Shown: positions 1-11,687 of the stretch, in pieces
Numbering within the stretch: position 1 is the stretch's first letter
How the letters are laid out: each line of letters begins with the position of its first letter
Assembly: GCA_021234155.1 (NCBI GenBank)
Contig: JAJEKV010000001.1
Location: 24,107,189-24,171,188 of the forward strand
Direction of reading: 5' to 3'
From: Isoetes taiwanensis
Lineage: Eukaryota; Streptophyta; Lycopodiopsida; Isoetales; Isoetaceae
DNA length: 64,000 nt
Translations under genes and position numbers: made by a program
The notes under the pieces: model-generated
Told to the model about the DNA's origin: nothing
Seen by the model: only the letters and a program-made list of their open reading frames with translations
Database searches by the model: none

Positions 1-760
1 TACTATTGCAACAGATTTCTGCCTCAGCTCCAACAGCTTGTTTTCATGTAGCTTTTTCTTTGCTTGCTGATCCTTCTCCTTAGCATCTCCCTGCTTTGGT
101 ATTGTCTCCAAGGCATTTATGTATCGGTTTGGAGCCTTGTCTGCTCCTACTATCGATTTAGGAAGAAGCTAGACCACCAATTGCTCACCTCCACCTAAGT
201 CTTCATCAGAAATTGGGGCTTCTGCCTCCAAACCCATCGACGATCCAGAGATTAAGGATGAGCGGGACTTCAAGGGAATACAAACCCGCCCCTGGCCAGT
301 TCCTTCATCTGCAGTATCTCCAGAATTTGGGGCTTTTGCCCCCAATGCTACAATCGAAGCTTGTTGTGGAATTTCTATGAAGCTGGAGCCGTGGAACGAC
401 CTCCCAAGATTGTGGCCTGCCTGACCTTCATGTGATACTTTCCTTTGTGTTTCTGCCACAACAGAACTCGTCTGCGGGCCCTCTGTCTGCGGAACAGGTC
501 TGCCACAACAGAACAGGTCTGCGGGCTCTCCTGGATCCTTCTCTCTCTAGTCTCCCCGCTTCCACCTGTTGTTTTCCCCTGCCGCTAAGGCAGCCGCTGT
601 AGTCGCCGCGTTCATATTTTGCCCCCCAATTGGTCGTTTCACAATGACATGATGAAAAATACGTGGTCCAACCATAAGACCCAATGAAGGTTCAAGCAGC
701 CACCTTGTGATGTATTTAAATTTGATCCATATCCTTAGGAATTCAACTTGTCTTCCCATC
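1..760 (-). other. Unrecognised minus-strand coding-like region
   Basis: Two short open frames lie on the minus strand (169-459, 96 aa; 547-759, 70 aa). Conceptual translation of 1-168 in the same direction gives a lysine- and glutamine-rich stretch that looks like coding sequence. I recognise no domain. The region could be the end of a gene continuing off the left edge or a decayed retroelement gag; no start, stop or splice structure decides between these. Confidence 0.2.
453..531. repeat. 47-bp-spaced direct repeat, two copies
   Basis: A 32-bp block starting CTGCCACAACAGAAC occurs at 453-484 and again at 500-531 with only a few differences. It is a local tandem duplication inside the unrecognised minus-strand frame. 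Confidence 0.7.
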
Positions 761-3274
761 TTTTGATTCTATGCAAGTGCATAGTTACAACATATCATTA
801 TTTATAGCATAGGGATTTGGTTGAATGTCACATGATACCATCATGCCTTAGAAATATGCATTAAGAAGAATACGCATCTAAGAAATATATGCATCTCATG
901 GGAAATGCATCAAACGTTGTTTGATTGATATGAAAGCAATCTATAGGAAATAACTTTTTGTTTTTATTGAAGGACGTCATTCTATTATGACCTCGGGTGC
1001 GGCGGTTTGTCTTGCCACTAGACTAATCTATTTCAGCATACATAAAAAATAAGAACAATAAAATATTCAATCAAATGTCTATGTCCCCTAGCATGCACAC
1101 CTAGCACGGCACACCTTACACATTACAATCTTGGAACAACAAGGATAAGCTTCATCAAAAAACTGGCTTTTGTGTAGTCAAGAACAAGGAACACATGAGA
1201 TGTATTTTGTGCAAGGTTATAAAAATGCAATAAGTTCTAAAATACATACTCATGAATTGAAAGACACACTCGAAGACTTTAAATCCACTGGAAAATGTGG
1301 AGTCCTTGTGGTAGATAAGATGTGTTATTTAACATTTCATGCTTCAATATAGAGAAACTCCATTTCAACGAGTTTTCCATTAACTTGTATACATTCCTTA
1401 CCAGCCTCAAGGTCATACATGCATTGAGTACAACAATATAAGTTTGAGGATAAGGCAAAAACCTTCCCTTTGCATACAAAATAATGATCCCAAGCTGGAA
1501 AAACACAAAAATAAACCTATGCACATTTGAATTGACATGGTCGCTCATAAGTTTTCATAACTTGCCCACCAATCAACAACATATACGTAACATCATCATA
1601 TACGTAACATTCATAAGTAACCTCCATTATAGTCTTTAACCTCCCGACTCAATCGCAGGTGGCTTCTTGACGATTACGATCGGCAACACTTCATTGAAAC
1701 TCCATCGTGAATGATGCCATGACTCCGCAGTCACAAGTCTTCCTGTGTATGTCGAGAGCACTCACACAATAGTGGGTCCCATGCCACCATATCGAGGAGT
1801 AAAATGTATACCGTCAAAAGCAATATTAATGTCAATAAATACAATAACATCAAAAGAAAATACTCGATTCTAACATCAACATAATTTTGTTGCAAGTACC
1901 TTTCTCATGGCACCTTTTCGATCCTTGAATGTGCCTATGGGATGTTCCCGAGACACCGGGCATAAATGGGTAGAAGCAACTATTCATAAACGTCTAGATT
2001 ATTTTGCCTAGTTGATTAAGAGCATGTCGGTTAGGAGCGTTCAATGCGTGTCTTGTCTGATGTATGTTCTTCTTGGGTTGGTTTTTGCCACAAATTGTGG
2101 TGTTTTTTCATTTCATATCCAAATGCTTAGCTTGTTGTTTGATTTCAAATGCCCATGTTCCTTTTATTTCTTTCTAGTTATTGAGGGGGATTTCATTCAT
2201 GTGCAGGATTTCTTGTAATCATAGTTTATATAATGTTCTAGCCTATGTACATTATGCCCTTAGGTAGCATACTAAACCTTGTATTTTGGATGTTCCCTTC
2301 AAAAGAATACAGTCCACCTCCTTTCATAAACTAGATGGAATTTAATATGGTATTTTCTGACGGGTTTTAATTTCAGATGCGCTTATTATTTCGAGTCTTC
2401 TGGTTGTCTAATACGAGGTAAAGAGTTTGTGATACAAGAGGATTTTAATCCAATATTTCAAAGTAAAAACATGAGTAAATCAGATGCAACACGATTTGTA
2501 TTTCATCAAGATTGATAGAAGCACATAGTTATCCACCCAACCGGATCTACTCTAGAATGTGAATATGGCAAATCTATAACACGGATTCTGGGTACATGAT
2601 TATAGGATGAGTCACCCTACTCTACATAGATTCCGGTCAAGCCTTCAACAAGTAGTTTTAAGAAAAAGAGTCAAACATGCTTAGGAAACAAGCTCTTGAA
2701 TTTGACTAAGGATCAAGGTGCAGATCCTTCCGGATATCTTGAAACTGCAAAGATAGGTACACATTCGTAAGGAAACTACCTCGCAAATCATAGGAAAGAT
2801 TATTACAAGCTGGCAGGGCCATGATCTCCTCCCATAATCCTATCCAACCAGCTGTGATTATGGGGACAAGGCTCCTCCCATGATCCTATCCTGAGCTCTA
2901 CAAAAATCACCCATATCTCCTATTGGCATATGCCAGAAGTCAAATCACAACTCTATTTCTATTTATTTGGTTGTAGTGGTGGATACAAGGTACCAGCAAA
3001 CAGGAACGACCATGCATGGGGGGGATCATTTTCAAAAATAAATGCACCATGACATGGGTACACACGAAGGTGGAGGCCAACTTAATTTATTCAAAGGACC
3101 ATGTGGGCGAAGCCACGTTACTATATAGAGCAACATAACGGGAAACAAACGATGAACTGGTTCAGGAAATTTGTCAGGCCGCTGCACATGCATAACGTGC
3201 ATAACGCAGTAAAGCTGAATATACAATATATATATAAAAAAAATGGTCCGCCATGGTCTCCGGGTCCGTGTTGC
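761..3274. other. Intergenic stretch, nothing recognised
   Basis: Only short random-looking frames are present. I see no transposase motif, LTR or long terminal repeat. The block at 2820-2895 contains a short repeated phrase (CTCCTCCCAT followed by ATCCTATCC), the only local structure I noticed. Confidence 0.5.
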
Positions 3275-3281
3275 TATATAA
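3275..3281 (+). promoter_or_regulatory. Candidate TATA box of the PLAT-domain gene
   Basis: TATATAA lies 35 bp before the chosen ATG. A second AT-rich candidate, a TA-repeat run at about 3226-3240, sits further upstream and would give a longer leader. Both are read from sequence only. Confidence 0.35.
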
Positions 3282-3315
3282 CGCGAAGGTCCATTCCGGA
3301 GACTCATATCTCCAA

Positions 3316-4309
3316 ATGGCACCTGCACGGCCATGGCTATGGCGTTTTGTTTTCCCTGGAATGCTCGTGTTGGCGCACCTTCTTGGAGCTGACGCTGTGA
3401 GTATTTCTCTACATTTGCTCTGCTTTTAGGTCTCTGTGATTTTTGCTCTGTTTTTAGGCCCTTCTTCCAGTTTCCTCTGTTTAGATTTCAAGTTTGCTCT
3501 GTTTCGATTCTACGCTTCAGTTTATTTTGTTTCCTTTGAGTGTTTAGCTTGAATCCATGAATCTTCTGCCGGAGTACAGTTTATATTTGAAATGTGAGAA
3601 GAAAAAGGCTTCCTTTGTTCCTTCTGAATGCTTTATATTACTGCATTACAGTATATAGCATCCATTTGTCAGTCTTTAAGTTAAAAGCAGGGGTTCGGAT
3701 CTTATTCTGGCACTAGTGTTTGTAAGATTTAGCATTTGTGTGTGTATTGTTTGGGTGATAACGGGATCCACATTCTGGTTGTTTGGTGATAACGGGATCT
3801 GCATTCTGGTTGTTTGGTGATAACGGGAGTCTATATGCGCATTTCTTGGTTGGTGATAACCGGGTTCCATAACACCATGATTTTCTCTCTTGCAGTCAAA
3901 GTGTAAGTATAAGGTGTTCGTGAAGACAGGCTGTCAGAACTATGCAGGTACGGATGCTGACGTCAGCATCAAGCTGTCAAACAGCGTGGCACAGGTTGCA
4001 TCCTTCAAGGAGGTACACAATGATGGCGTGGACGATTTCGTACAGTGCCGCACCGACTCTTTCGACCTAGTCGGCCCCTGTGTCCTTAACCCTTGCAAGC
4101 TTGAGCTCACCCACAACAATGAAGGTTGGGGGTCTGAATGGTTTGTGGATTGGGTCATGGTGGTTGCCTATACCTCCCCGACGCCTAGCGTCACCACCTT
4201 CCATGTCAATAATTGGGTAAAGAAACCCCAGTTCTCTGCCTCTGTCAACCTCTGCACTCCCCACTCCAAATCCACCCCTGTTAAAACTTGCTCCTGGCTA
4301 GGAAACTGA
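3316..4309 (+). CDS. Secreted PLAT/LH2-domain protein, two exons
   Basis: Exon 1 (3316-3396) encodes a 27-residue signal peptide: a basic start, a hydrophobic core rich in Leu, Val and Ala, and an ALA-type end at GADA. It stops at a GTGAGT donor. Exon 2 (3896-4309) follows a CTTGCAG acceptor in phase 0 and encodes the PLAT beta-sandwich: CKYKVFVKTGC, then AGTDADVSIKL, and the late motif WFVDWV. The total is 164 aa. The cysteine pattern (pairs near the start, at VQC and GPC, and near the end) suggests disulphides in the apoplast or ER. The family is the plant PLAT or ATS3-like stress and seed proteins; the binding partner is unknown. The signal-peptide reading frame decided the start; two nearby ATGs in another frame hit a stop. 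The gene appears intact. What it binds cannot be told from sequence. Confidence 0.75.
3746..3870. repeat. Minisatellite in the PLAT gene intron
   Basis: The phrase TTTGGTGATAACGGGA recurs about every 31 bp at least three times, with a fourth degenerate copy (TTGGTGATAACCGGG) just before the splice acceptor at 3895. The repeat lies wholly within the 499-bp intron. Confidence 0.75.
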
Positions 4310-5399
4310 TTGAGCAAATCTGAAGTTGTGCCAAATCAAGTTCAATCAACATCATGTGAAATCTATTAGCTAGCCCTTTTGCTTCAATTTCCTATGTTTT
4401 GTTAAAGGTGGCAACTTGTTTTGCTTCATCTTGTTGTGCTTCACCAACGTTGGTTGGTGACCATCTGATTCTCGCGGATAGTATTTGTACTACGTTACAT
4501 AATAATAAGTTTCTCAAGGCAAGTGCCAAAGGTGATGTCTTGGACACATACAAAATCCAACATCAAGTCTTGGCACATAAGTCTAGGAAAACGCACTAAT
4601 ATTTACTAGTGAACGTGTGCCCAATCCTAGTTTGTATTTTTACTTGCATTTAACAAAATGAGCTCAAATTTTCAAATTATGATCTAGTAAATGTGTGCCC
4701 ATCAATTTATCATATCACTCGATGAACAAAATGAGCTCAAATTTTCAAATCATGCAGCCTTATGCAGCCTTCTAAAAATGTGAAAAAACTCTAATAATAG
4801 CCACCATTGATGCATTGCATTTTGTTAAATGAAATTACTCAAAAAAAACTCAAAAAACTCTGAAAACTTTGGAACTCTGAAAGCCCTAAAATTTCTCGCC
4901 ACATATGCTATATTGCATCCGGCTGTACTAAACAACTCGTAGCTCCGAACTCTTCAAAATCTAGAAGTTGTTATGGCGCGTAATAACAAAGAGGGCTGTC
5001 ATTTCATAATATAGGAGAGTTGGGATGTAGCTTGTTGCAATATCTAGCAACTGCCTTTGGAGATATAGCTTTCTACTGTTGTGTGATTTATATTTATGGA
5101 CCTATCTGCCAACTAATTCTAGAGCCCAAAATCAAGGTCACATTTTCAAATGCAGTCAGTGATGAACTTAACATAATATTATTATTTGTTTGCTCTCACA
5201 ATATCAGATGAAGTTTAGAGCGGTCAATTTATCAAATTTGATTTCTTGGCAACAAATTATATCTCTAAATGCATTTTTATTAGGATCAAATTATCAAGGA
5301 GGAATCTTCTTGCTCCGCCATATCTTTTATGGTGATGAATGCAAAAACTTAAAGCTCATTGATGTTTTGGGATGTGTCTTGCAATGCACCTAGTGGAGT
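4310..5399. repeat. Helitron-end-like tandem repeat in otherwise empty DNA
   Basis: Two copies of a unit starting CTAGTGAACGTGTGCCC (4606) or CTAGTAAATGTGTGCCC (4684) each run into a block containing AAAATGAGCTCAAATTTTC. The first bases match the reverse-complemented 3' end of the Helitron at 7180 (CTAGTAAAGGTGTGCCC). This looks like a duplicated, decayed Helitron terminus. The remainder of the stretch shows nothing recognisable. Confidence 0.5.
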
Positions 5400-5846
5400 T
5401 CATGCCAGCTGCATTTGAATGTCCTCGTTCCTTCTTGCAGCTTCTTCTTTTCGTGTGTCCGCCTCTTTCCTTGCATTAGCACGACATTTCTCTGCCCCCT
5501 CCTTCTGTTGCAACTCTAACAACTTTAGGTCTTTATGAATATTCGTGACCTCCTTCATAGCATGTGCCAGAATTGTTGTTGTAGATCTAGCAGCCTTTGT
5601 TTTCTTTCCCTTCAAACTAGAGCTGACAAGCTTTATAATATTCTCCATAGCAACTAGCGGGCTATTCTCAAGGACATCCTTCAATGCTTCCACTTGGTCT
5701 GTGTCTAATGATACTGAATTGCCTGCCACATTAGAAGCAGATTCCTGAATGTCTATAAGACCTTGAACAATGGGTTTGAAATGCTTCTTTTTCGCAACCT
5801 GGCCTGCATAGGTAACCTCAACAACGTCAGGATCACTTAGCAGCAC
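5400..5846 (-). CDS. Hypothetical protein fragment with C-terminal coiled coil
   Basis: A 148-aa open frame. Residues 1-60 are mixed. From about residue 100 it is Lys/Glu/Arg/Ala-rich with heptad-like spacing (KLLELQQKEGAEKCRANARK), as in a coiled coil. I recognise no family. It lies next to a Helitron tail fragment on the same strand, so it may be a captured gene piece. Neither boundary looks like a natural start or a splice site. Confidence 0.3.
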   Translation of the reverse strand: MLLSDPDVVEVTYAGQVAKKKHFKPIVQGLIDIQESASNVAGNSVSLDTDQVEALKDVLENSPLVAMENIIKLVSSSLKGKKTKAARSTTTILAHAMKEVTNIHKDLKLLELQQKEGAEKCRANARKEADTRKEEAARRNEDIQMQLA

Positions 5847-5884
5847 TGAACCCTGAATCTGTTGTGCGACTAGGCAATCCCACG

Positions 5885-6700
5885 ACCTTGCTAGAATCTC
5901 CTAGAACGGGCTAATGTCCTGGCATGTGTTTTTACTCGACCTTTAACGTCTATATGTACAACTTTTGACAACAATACATCTTGACATTGGCAAGAATGGA
6001 CATTATTTGCTTATTTTTGTTATTGAAATTTTCTAACGACAATGATGCATATGGGTTTCAGTAGAGAAATAATGCTTTATAAGGAATGTGGGGGGCAATT
6101 AAATTTATCTCTAAGGACAAAAATTTAGACAGACCCAAAACTTATGCTCAAAATGTCACCCTTAGAAGTAGTTAAGTACATTAACAAAAAATAGGTACGA
6201 AAATGAAAAACACAAAATTTTGACATGGTTTATTAGCGTATATTAGTTCATGGTGGAACGCATCTTCATATGACGCACATCACCAAGGGCCTAATGTTGA
6301 ACTTTTTTTATGCTTCCGTGATATCTTCATTTCTCCTACAGATAACATCTTAGTCGGGGTAAAAGTGAAATGCACGTGCGAGTCATTGATTTGAACTATG
6401 CACAATATCTCACATCTATCAAGCACGTGAGACAACTCATCCCAAAAGTAGCTTTGTATAATAGAATAAAAAAACGGCTGAGGACAAAATAATTTATAGA
6501 CCCTAAAATGCGCCCCATTATATATTCTAACACAGGTGAGTTCTTTTGCCATTAAAACACCAATTTTCTAGTGCACATTGTCGTTTATCATATGATAAAA
6601 GAGACAAACAATTGGAGCTTAGTCAAAGCACTGCATTACCCAATAGGTAGATACATGTACTCCACCTACCTCTCTCAAAGCACATCTGTAGTGGCCTGAA
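5885..6700 (-). mobile_element. Truncated Helitron 3' tail, second copy
   Basis: This block aligns, with many substitutions, to two separate pieces of the larger Helitron: its first part (5900-6165) to 7200-7454 and its second part (6150-6700) to 9083-9640. The two parts are continuous here, so this copy shows the uninterrupted order. The extreme terminus (hairpin and CTAG) is degraded. The minus-strand frame 6280-6552 corresponds to the putative OB-fold region of the larger copy. Confidence 0.65.
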
Positions 6701-7454
6701 TTTGTATGGACCTTCAATGAAAAATTGATCTATTAAAGGTCCTACGGCCACCTAATGTAATGGGATATTTTATACTCCACGATTTTGGACTTATGTGCTC
6801 CACGATTTTGGACTTAACCGTTGAGTATTATTCTGTAAGTTGCCAATCTTTTGTACGTATGAAAGCCTTAAAACCATCCCAAACAAGAAAGAAGCAAGTG
6901 AAAGGTCTTTGCTGTGGCAAAATTTTTATCCATAAATTTGCATTTCTGTTTGCAACTAAATGCTAAATCATCTAAGAAACTGCTAGCCACAGAATCATTA
7001 GCTGTTTAACCATTTGAAATGCCTTAGTGGTTGCGGCTAAATGCTCGGGGAACTAAATTGAAATGAAAGAGGATGAAATTGTTTCTTGTCAGAAAATGCG
7101 TTTTTGGCTTCCAAAACTCACGCTGCTAACGTCGGAAAAAGCATTACATCTTCCCGAAAAAACATTTTAAGTAATTAGACTAGTAAAGGTGTGCCCAGCG
7201 TTGTCGGGCTAACGTCCTGGCACGTATTTTTGCTCGGCCTTTAACGTTGACATGTCTTCGACAATATCGCATGTTGATATTGATATTTTTGTTATTGAAA
7301 TTGCCTTTTGACATTATCATCAATGTATTAACTTTGAGTTTATAGATTTCAATAGAGAAAACAATGCTTTATAAGGAATGTGGGGGCAGTTAAATGTACC
7401 TCTAAAGACAAAAAATTTGGAAAGGCAGATCCAAAACTTATGCTCAAAATGTCA

Positions 7455-9082
7455 AACTTATGCCCGGGGTAAGTAGGTGCGATTATCTAGAATTTCATGT
7501 ATTGGGGTTGGTATCCTTTTCACTCATGCCAAAGCAGTTGTGGTTGTCTCTCTCAATGTAACTCTCTGTGTATCCTGTTTAAACAAATTACGTTCTATAG
7601 CCTATCGTAATGCTGGTTGTAATGCTATTCTTGACCTATGGTAGTGACTTATGCTTTGTGTTTGCATATAGGGCAAAATAGAGTAAAATGGAAAATAGCA
7701 AATTCTCATGTTTGCATCCAAAGAGTTAATACAACATTGGTATTATCCGTGCTAAGCTTGTAAACGTTAAATCAAAAGCCCTAAGCTCTAATTGAGATGA
7801 TGAACCCTAAATTCTAAACTAATGGGCGACATACGAAATATGTGGGAGTTGGAATTGTTCTCAACGATGTTGAGAACAATGTCAAAACAATGTCAAGAAG
7901 GAATGTTAAGAAGGGAGGATATGATATACTCCTATACTTGTACAAATATGTCTTAAACATTTAAGTAAGAGGGAGGGAGGGGAGAGGAGCCCTAATCATA
8001 AATCTACACAATTGAGAAATTGTTTTCAGATTATTGGCATGAATAAACTCTAGCTCTAAGGATAAATGTTTCAAATTAAGTCAAATACTTATGTAAGGGA
8101 GACTGTTTTTGGAAAGGTGGTGGTCGTTGGGCAACAATTGGTCAATGTGTTTAGTTTTCAATTGTCTAGAAGTATACGTTACTATTGCTCCCTACATTTG
8201 TTGATTGAGTTTCTTATAGGATTTTTTTGAATTTTAACATGCATGTATGGGAAGTGCTTGTGCTCTGATGTTTAGAGTGACTTGTTGGCTCAAGTCCTTA
8301 ACCTATGCTAGTTGTCTCAACGATCTTGTTGAGGATCTATATAGTTAGACATCCATATCAACCTTGAATCTTAAAGGCATGAGTTGTCGAACCTTGATTA
8401 TAAAAATTATCACAATCCATTCAATAATGACACAACGGAAATCACTCAACTGATTTTACAATGAAGAGCCCTTTTAAAGAATTTAAAGATACTAAATTCA
8501 GTTTAACTATTGTTAATGCATGCTCTTGCATGGCCAATAAAGTGAACAATTCATTATCTTGGTAAATTGTCTATAGCATGCGCCCAATGCCAATGATAAA
8601 AAAAGAACATCGAGGTTATGGCCTGCCAAATAATGCTCATATGAGCTCAGAGAATGAAAGGGGTTGTGCTCCAAAGGGTGAACAAGAGGGGTTGTGCTCA
8701 AAAGGGTGTAATATGGACTTCTGATGTAGGGTTTGTATCGGCATGGGCTTCTAATTTACATCAATGCATTGCTCTGCTTCAATCTCATTATCTGATAATA
8801 TATTATCGATTGTGATTGGAAAACTGCTCAAGTCTGCCACGATCTTACATCTGATACATTTGCAACATTATCAAAGCTTGTTGATTGTGAAGATAGTCAC
8901 GACTCAAAATCTAAACTATTGCAGATATTGTCATCCTTATTTATTGTAACTGCATCTCTCTCTCCAACAGCATTGTCTTCTTCAGAAAATTGCAAATTTG
9001 TTCATATGTCTTTGTGTAGGAAAAAAAGTTCAAATCCCTCCCCTGTAAGGAAACAAATGCATTTCATTTTATCTGTAATGTC
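7455..9082. mobile_element. Insertion of about 1.6 kb inside the Helitron tail
   Basis: The 14-bp phrase TGCTCAAAATGTCA occurs at 7441-7454 and 9083-9096 and flanks this segment. The related tail copy at 5885-6700 has the phrase once and runs straight through. The segment is therefore an insertion with a 14-bp direct repeat, as left by a LINE-type target-primed event or by filler repair. I see no reverse transcriptase, TIR or poly-A tail in it. Confidence 0.6.
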
Positions 9083-9169
9083 TGCTCAAAATGTCACCCT
9101 TAGAAGTAGTTAAGGTACACAAATCCAAAATACAAAATTTTGTCCTGGCTCATTGACATACTTTAGCTC

Positions 9170-9480
9170 ATGATGGAACTCAATATGCATCTCCACATCG
9201 CACACATCACCAAGGGCCTAATATTGTACTTTGTTGGATGCTCCCATGATATCTTCACTTCTCCGATAGATAACATCTTAGCTGGGGTAAAAGTGAAATG
9301 CATGGGCGACTCATTAATTCAAATTGGTCGCGATGTCTCGCGACTATCAAGCACGTGTGATAACTCATCCCAAAGGTAGACTCGTATGGTAGAATCAGAT
9401 ACCGCCTCAGGAAGGAATGATTTATAGACCCTAAAATGGGTTCTATTACATATTCCAATACATGTGAGTTCTTTTGCTAC
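9170..9480 (-). pseudogene. Helitron downstream frame, possible RPA-like OB fold
   Basis: Conceptual translation matches the frame at 6280-6552: both contain AKELTC, HFRVYK, WDELSHVLD, HFTFTP and KMLS in the same order, so the protein was under selection before decay. The IRVYLWDEL-type phrase resembles the OB-fold strand of replication protein A subunits, which plant Helitrons often encode after the helicase. This copy has an in-frame stop. The RPA assignment is tentative. Confidence 0.4.
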
Positions 9481-9593
9481 TAAAACGCCAATTCACCCGT
9501 GCACGGTATCGTTTCTCATCTGATAAAAAAGACAAACAATTGCAGGTTAGTCAAAGCACTAACTACATTATCCAATAGATACATATATGCACT

Positions 9594-9920
9594 CTATCCT
9601 CCACCTAGCTCTCTCAAAGCACATCCACGTAAACAACGTTCCCTTGGATAGACTTGAGCAAATAGGAAGTCATCAATTAGTTGGATGAAGTGCTCCAACT
9701 TGACAATCTCATCAGTACAAAATATTTCTTTGAGCTTTGCAATGAGTTCCTCAATTTCCACGCTTGCTTCCCCATGCACATGGGCATGGTATTTTCGTTC
9801 CCAATCATACCATGACCCAGTGACAAAAGTAACACTGGAGACGTGGTACCTCCTGTCACCTTTTACGCATTTGGCGACGTGGTGACCAAAGACATACCAA
9901 GGGGCTAAAATATGCACCAT
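9594..9920 (-). CDS. Unrecognised 108-aa frame in the Helitron
   Basis: The frame is open from 9920 to 9594 and lies after the helicase C-terminus in the direction of transcription. It contains SWYDWERKYHAHVHGEA and an acidic helix-like stretch (IEELIAKLKEIF). I do not recognise a family. It could be the start of the OB-fold gene or a captured host exon. Confidence 0.3.
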   Translation of the reverse strand: MVHILAPWYVFGHHVAKCVKGDRRYHVSSVTFVTGSWYDWERKYHAHVHGEASVEIEELIAKLKEIFCTDEIVKLEHFIQLIDDFLFAQVYPRERCLRGCALRELGGG

Positions 9921-10503
9921 CTACATGGCGAAAAAGAAATAGAGTAGAAGAAATCAATGAGAACAAAGAGAAATTTGAAGTAGAGATTTTTAAGTATTAG
10001 GCTCACAATTAGAGGAGTTCTTTGTATAATATTTGTTGTGTATCTTGATCGGTCGACATCTGCGAAAGCATCTTCCTTCGATAGAATGAGTACCTTTATG
10101 TCTTGGATTCCTTGAGCTCTTGAGAGTGCCACATAGAGTTGTCTGTGACTAAATACTAGGTTTGGCAAATACAAACCAACCATTTTCATTGTTTGGCTCT
10201 GGGACTTATTGATTGTCATAGCAAAAGATGGATGTAGCAGAAATTGCATTCGTTGAAATTGAAATGGGAGTTCGGTATTATTTGGCACCAAAGGAATTCG
10301 AAATATGAACACTCTGCTCCCAATATTCTTTCCAGTGAGTCTATCTCGGCATCTATAGCACGTCTTCTCAATGAATGTATGATGAGGCGAGCACCATTGT
10401 AGAGTCCTTTACAGGTAGAAACTGACCTCAGTAACATAATAATCATCCCAACCTTCAATGTCAGTTGATGTGGAGGCATCCCACTTGTAATTTGCGCGTT
10501 CAA
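9905..10503 (-). pseudogene. Helitron helicase, C-terminal part
   Basis: Two overlapping frames (10216-10503 and 9905-10312) carry late PIF1 superfamily 1 motifs: VGMIIMLLR with CKGLYNGARL, then FAMTINKSQSQT and LYVALSRAQ (motifs V and VI, ATP-coupled DNA binding). The frame change near 10215-10310 shows a shift. It continues the helicase begun at 11293. Confidence 0.7.
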
Positions 10504-10849
10504 AATTCAATAGAATAGACCCCTGCATCATTCTCATCCACAGCTTGATCGGCACAATAATAATCAACAGGGTAGCAGGCAACTATTCTGTCATCCTCTT
10601 GTTTACTTCGTCTACATCTTCATTTAGTGGCATAAGGATTGCCCTTTGCATCCAATAGGACACACTTTCATAATTTGTGGAAATATCCGGGAATGCCACG
10701 ACTAGCAAATCATTCAAGTCCTGCGACTTGACACAAATCTAATACGGAAGACATGTTACATCCGACCCAATGTTGGAAAATATAGTTTCAAGCCCATCTC
10801 CAACTTGTAGAATATAGTCAGCAAACGCCCTTTGCTTTTCCAGATCGCT

Positions 10850-11293
10850 TCAGTCATAATACTTCAAGGAAGCTTGCACAATTTGGGGTCGATTTCCTCG
10901 TGGCACCACAGATAGAATCTGCTGAAAATCTCCTCCTAAAACAATGAGTCCTCCGAATAATTTGTCACATGACATCACATCACGAAGCGTTCTATCCAGT
11001 GCTTCATAAACATGTCTAAGCATCATTTGGGCCTCATCCCATATAATCATGCGCGTCGCTCTTATCAATTTTGCTAGCTCGGACTGCTTTGGGATATTGC
11101 ACGTTGATGTCTTATCTATCTTTATTAGTATCTTGAACCTTGAATGTGCAGTGCGCCCGCCCTTCAATAAAGTGGATGCAATTCCGGAGGAAGCAACTGC
11201 AAGTGCAATGATACCTCTGGCACGAACATAAGACGACATAGTGTTAAAAAGAAAACTCTTTCCCGATCCACCTGCACCATGAACAAAGAACAC
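10850..11293 (-). pseudogene. Helitron PIF1-like helicase, ATPase part
   Basis: The frame starts in the Walker A motif (GAGGSGKSF, residues 6-14), then GIASTLLKGGRTAHSRF (motif Ia), Walker B WDEAQM at about residue 90 and GGDFQQILSVV (motif III). These are diagnostic of the PIF1-type helicase fused to Rep in Helitrons; it would unwind the donor strand during rolling-circle transposition. The parts before and after sit in other frames, so it is a broken gene. Confidence 0.8.
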
Positions 11294-11393
11294 CCGTCTT
11301 TAACATTACGTGCTCATCGATCATACGGTCAAATATAATATGTTGGTCATTATACAGGCGGTCCACATCTTCTTGCACCTCTGCCATATCTTC

Positions 11394-11687
11394 TTAAAAC
11401 ACCTCATCCCGAAATATCATATATGGATCTATTACACGCTCAGGAAGGATGAATTCAAACTCTCTCAAAGATCGTCCGACAGAATTCACGTGGTCTTCAA
11501 TGTCTAGAAGTGCCATATTAAAAAACCGATCACACACTTGCACACTTTGATCCTCTGCAACCCTTCCTGCCTCATGCAAGAAGTCATCTACCATAGAAAG
11601 CTTGACTCCTTCCCACAGTTGCAGCGGATTCGATGGTTCGCAATTTAAAAGGATCATGGCGAACATGTGTCGCAATTGTGGTGGCAT
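11394..11687 (-). pseudogene. Helitron Rep-helicase linker region
   Basis: A 97-aa frame, reading LRHMFAMILLNCEPSNPLQLW then FLHEAGRV, typical of the region between Rep and helicase in plant Helitron proteins. It is shifted relative to both neighbours. A further weak frame at 11797-11997 belongs to the same linker. Confidence 0.6.

Noticed and set aside
3746-3870. CRISPR-like regular repeat
   Set aside because: A tandem minisatellite in a plant intron with no unique spacers.
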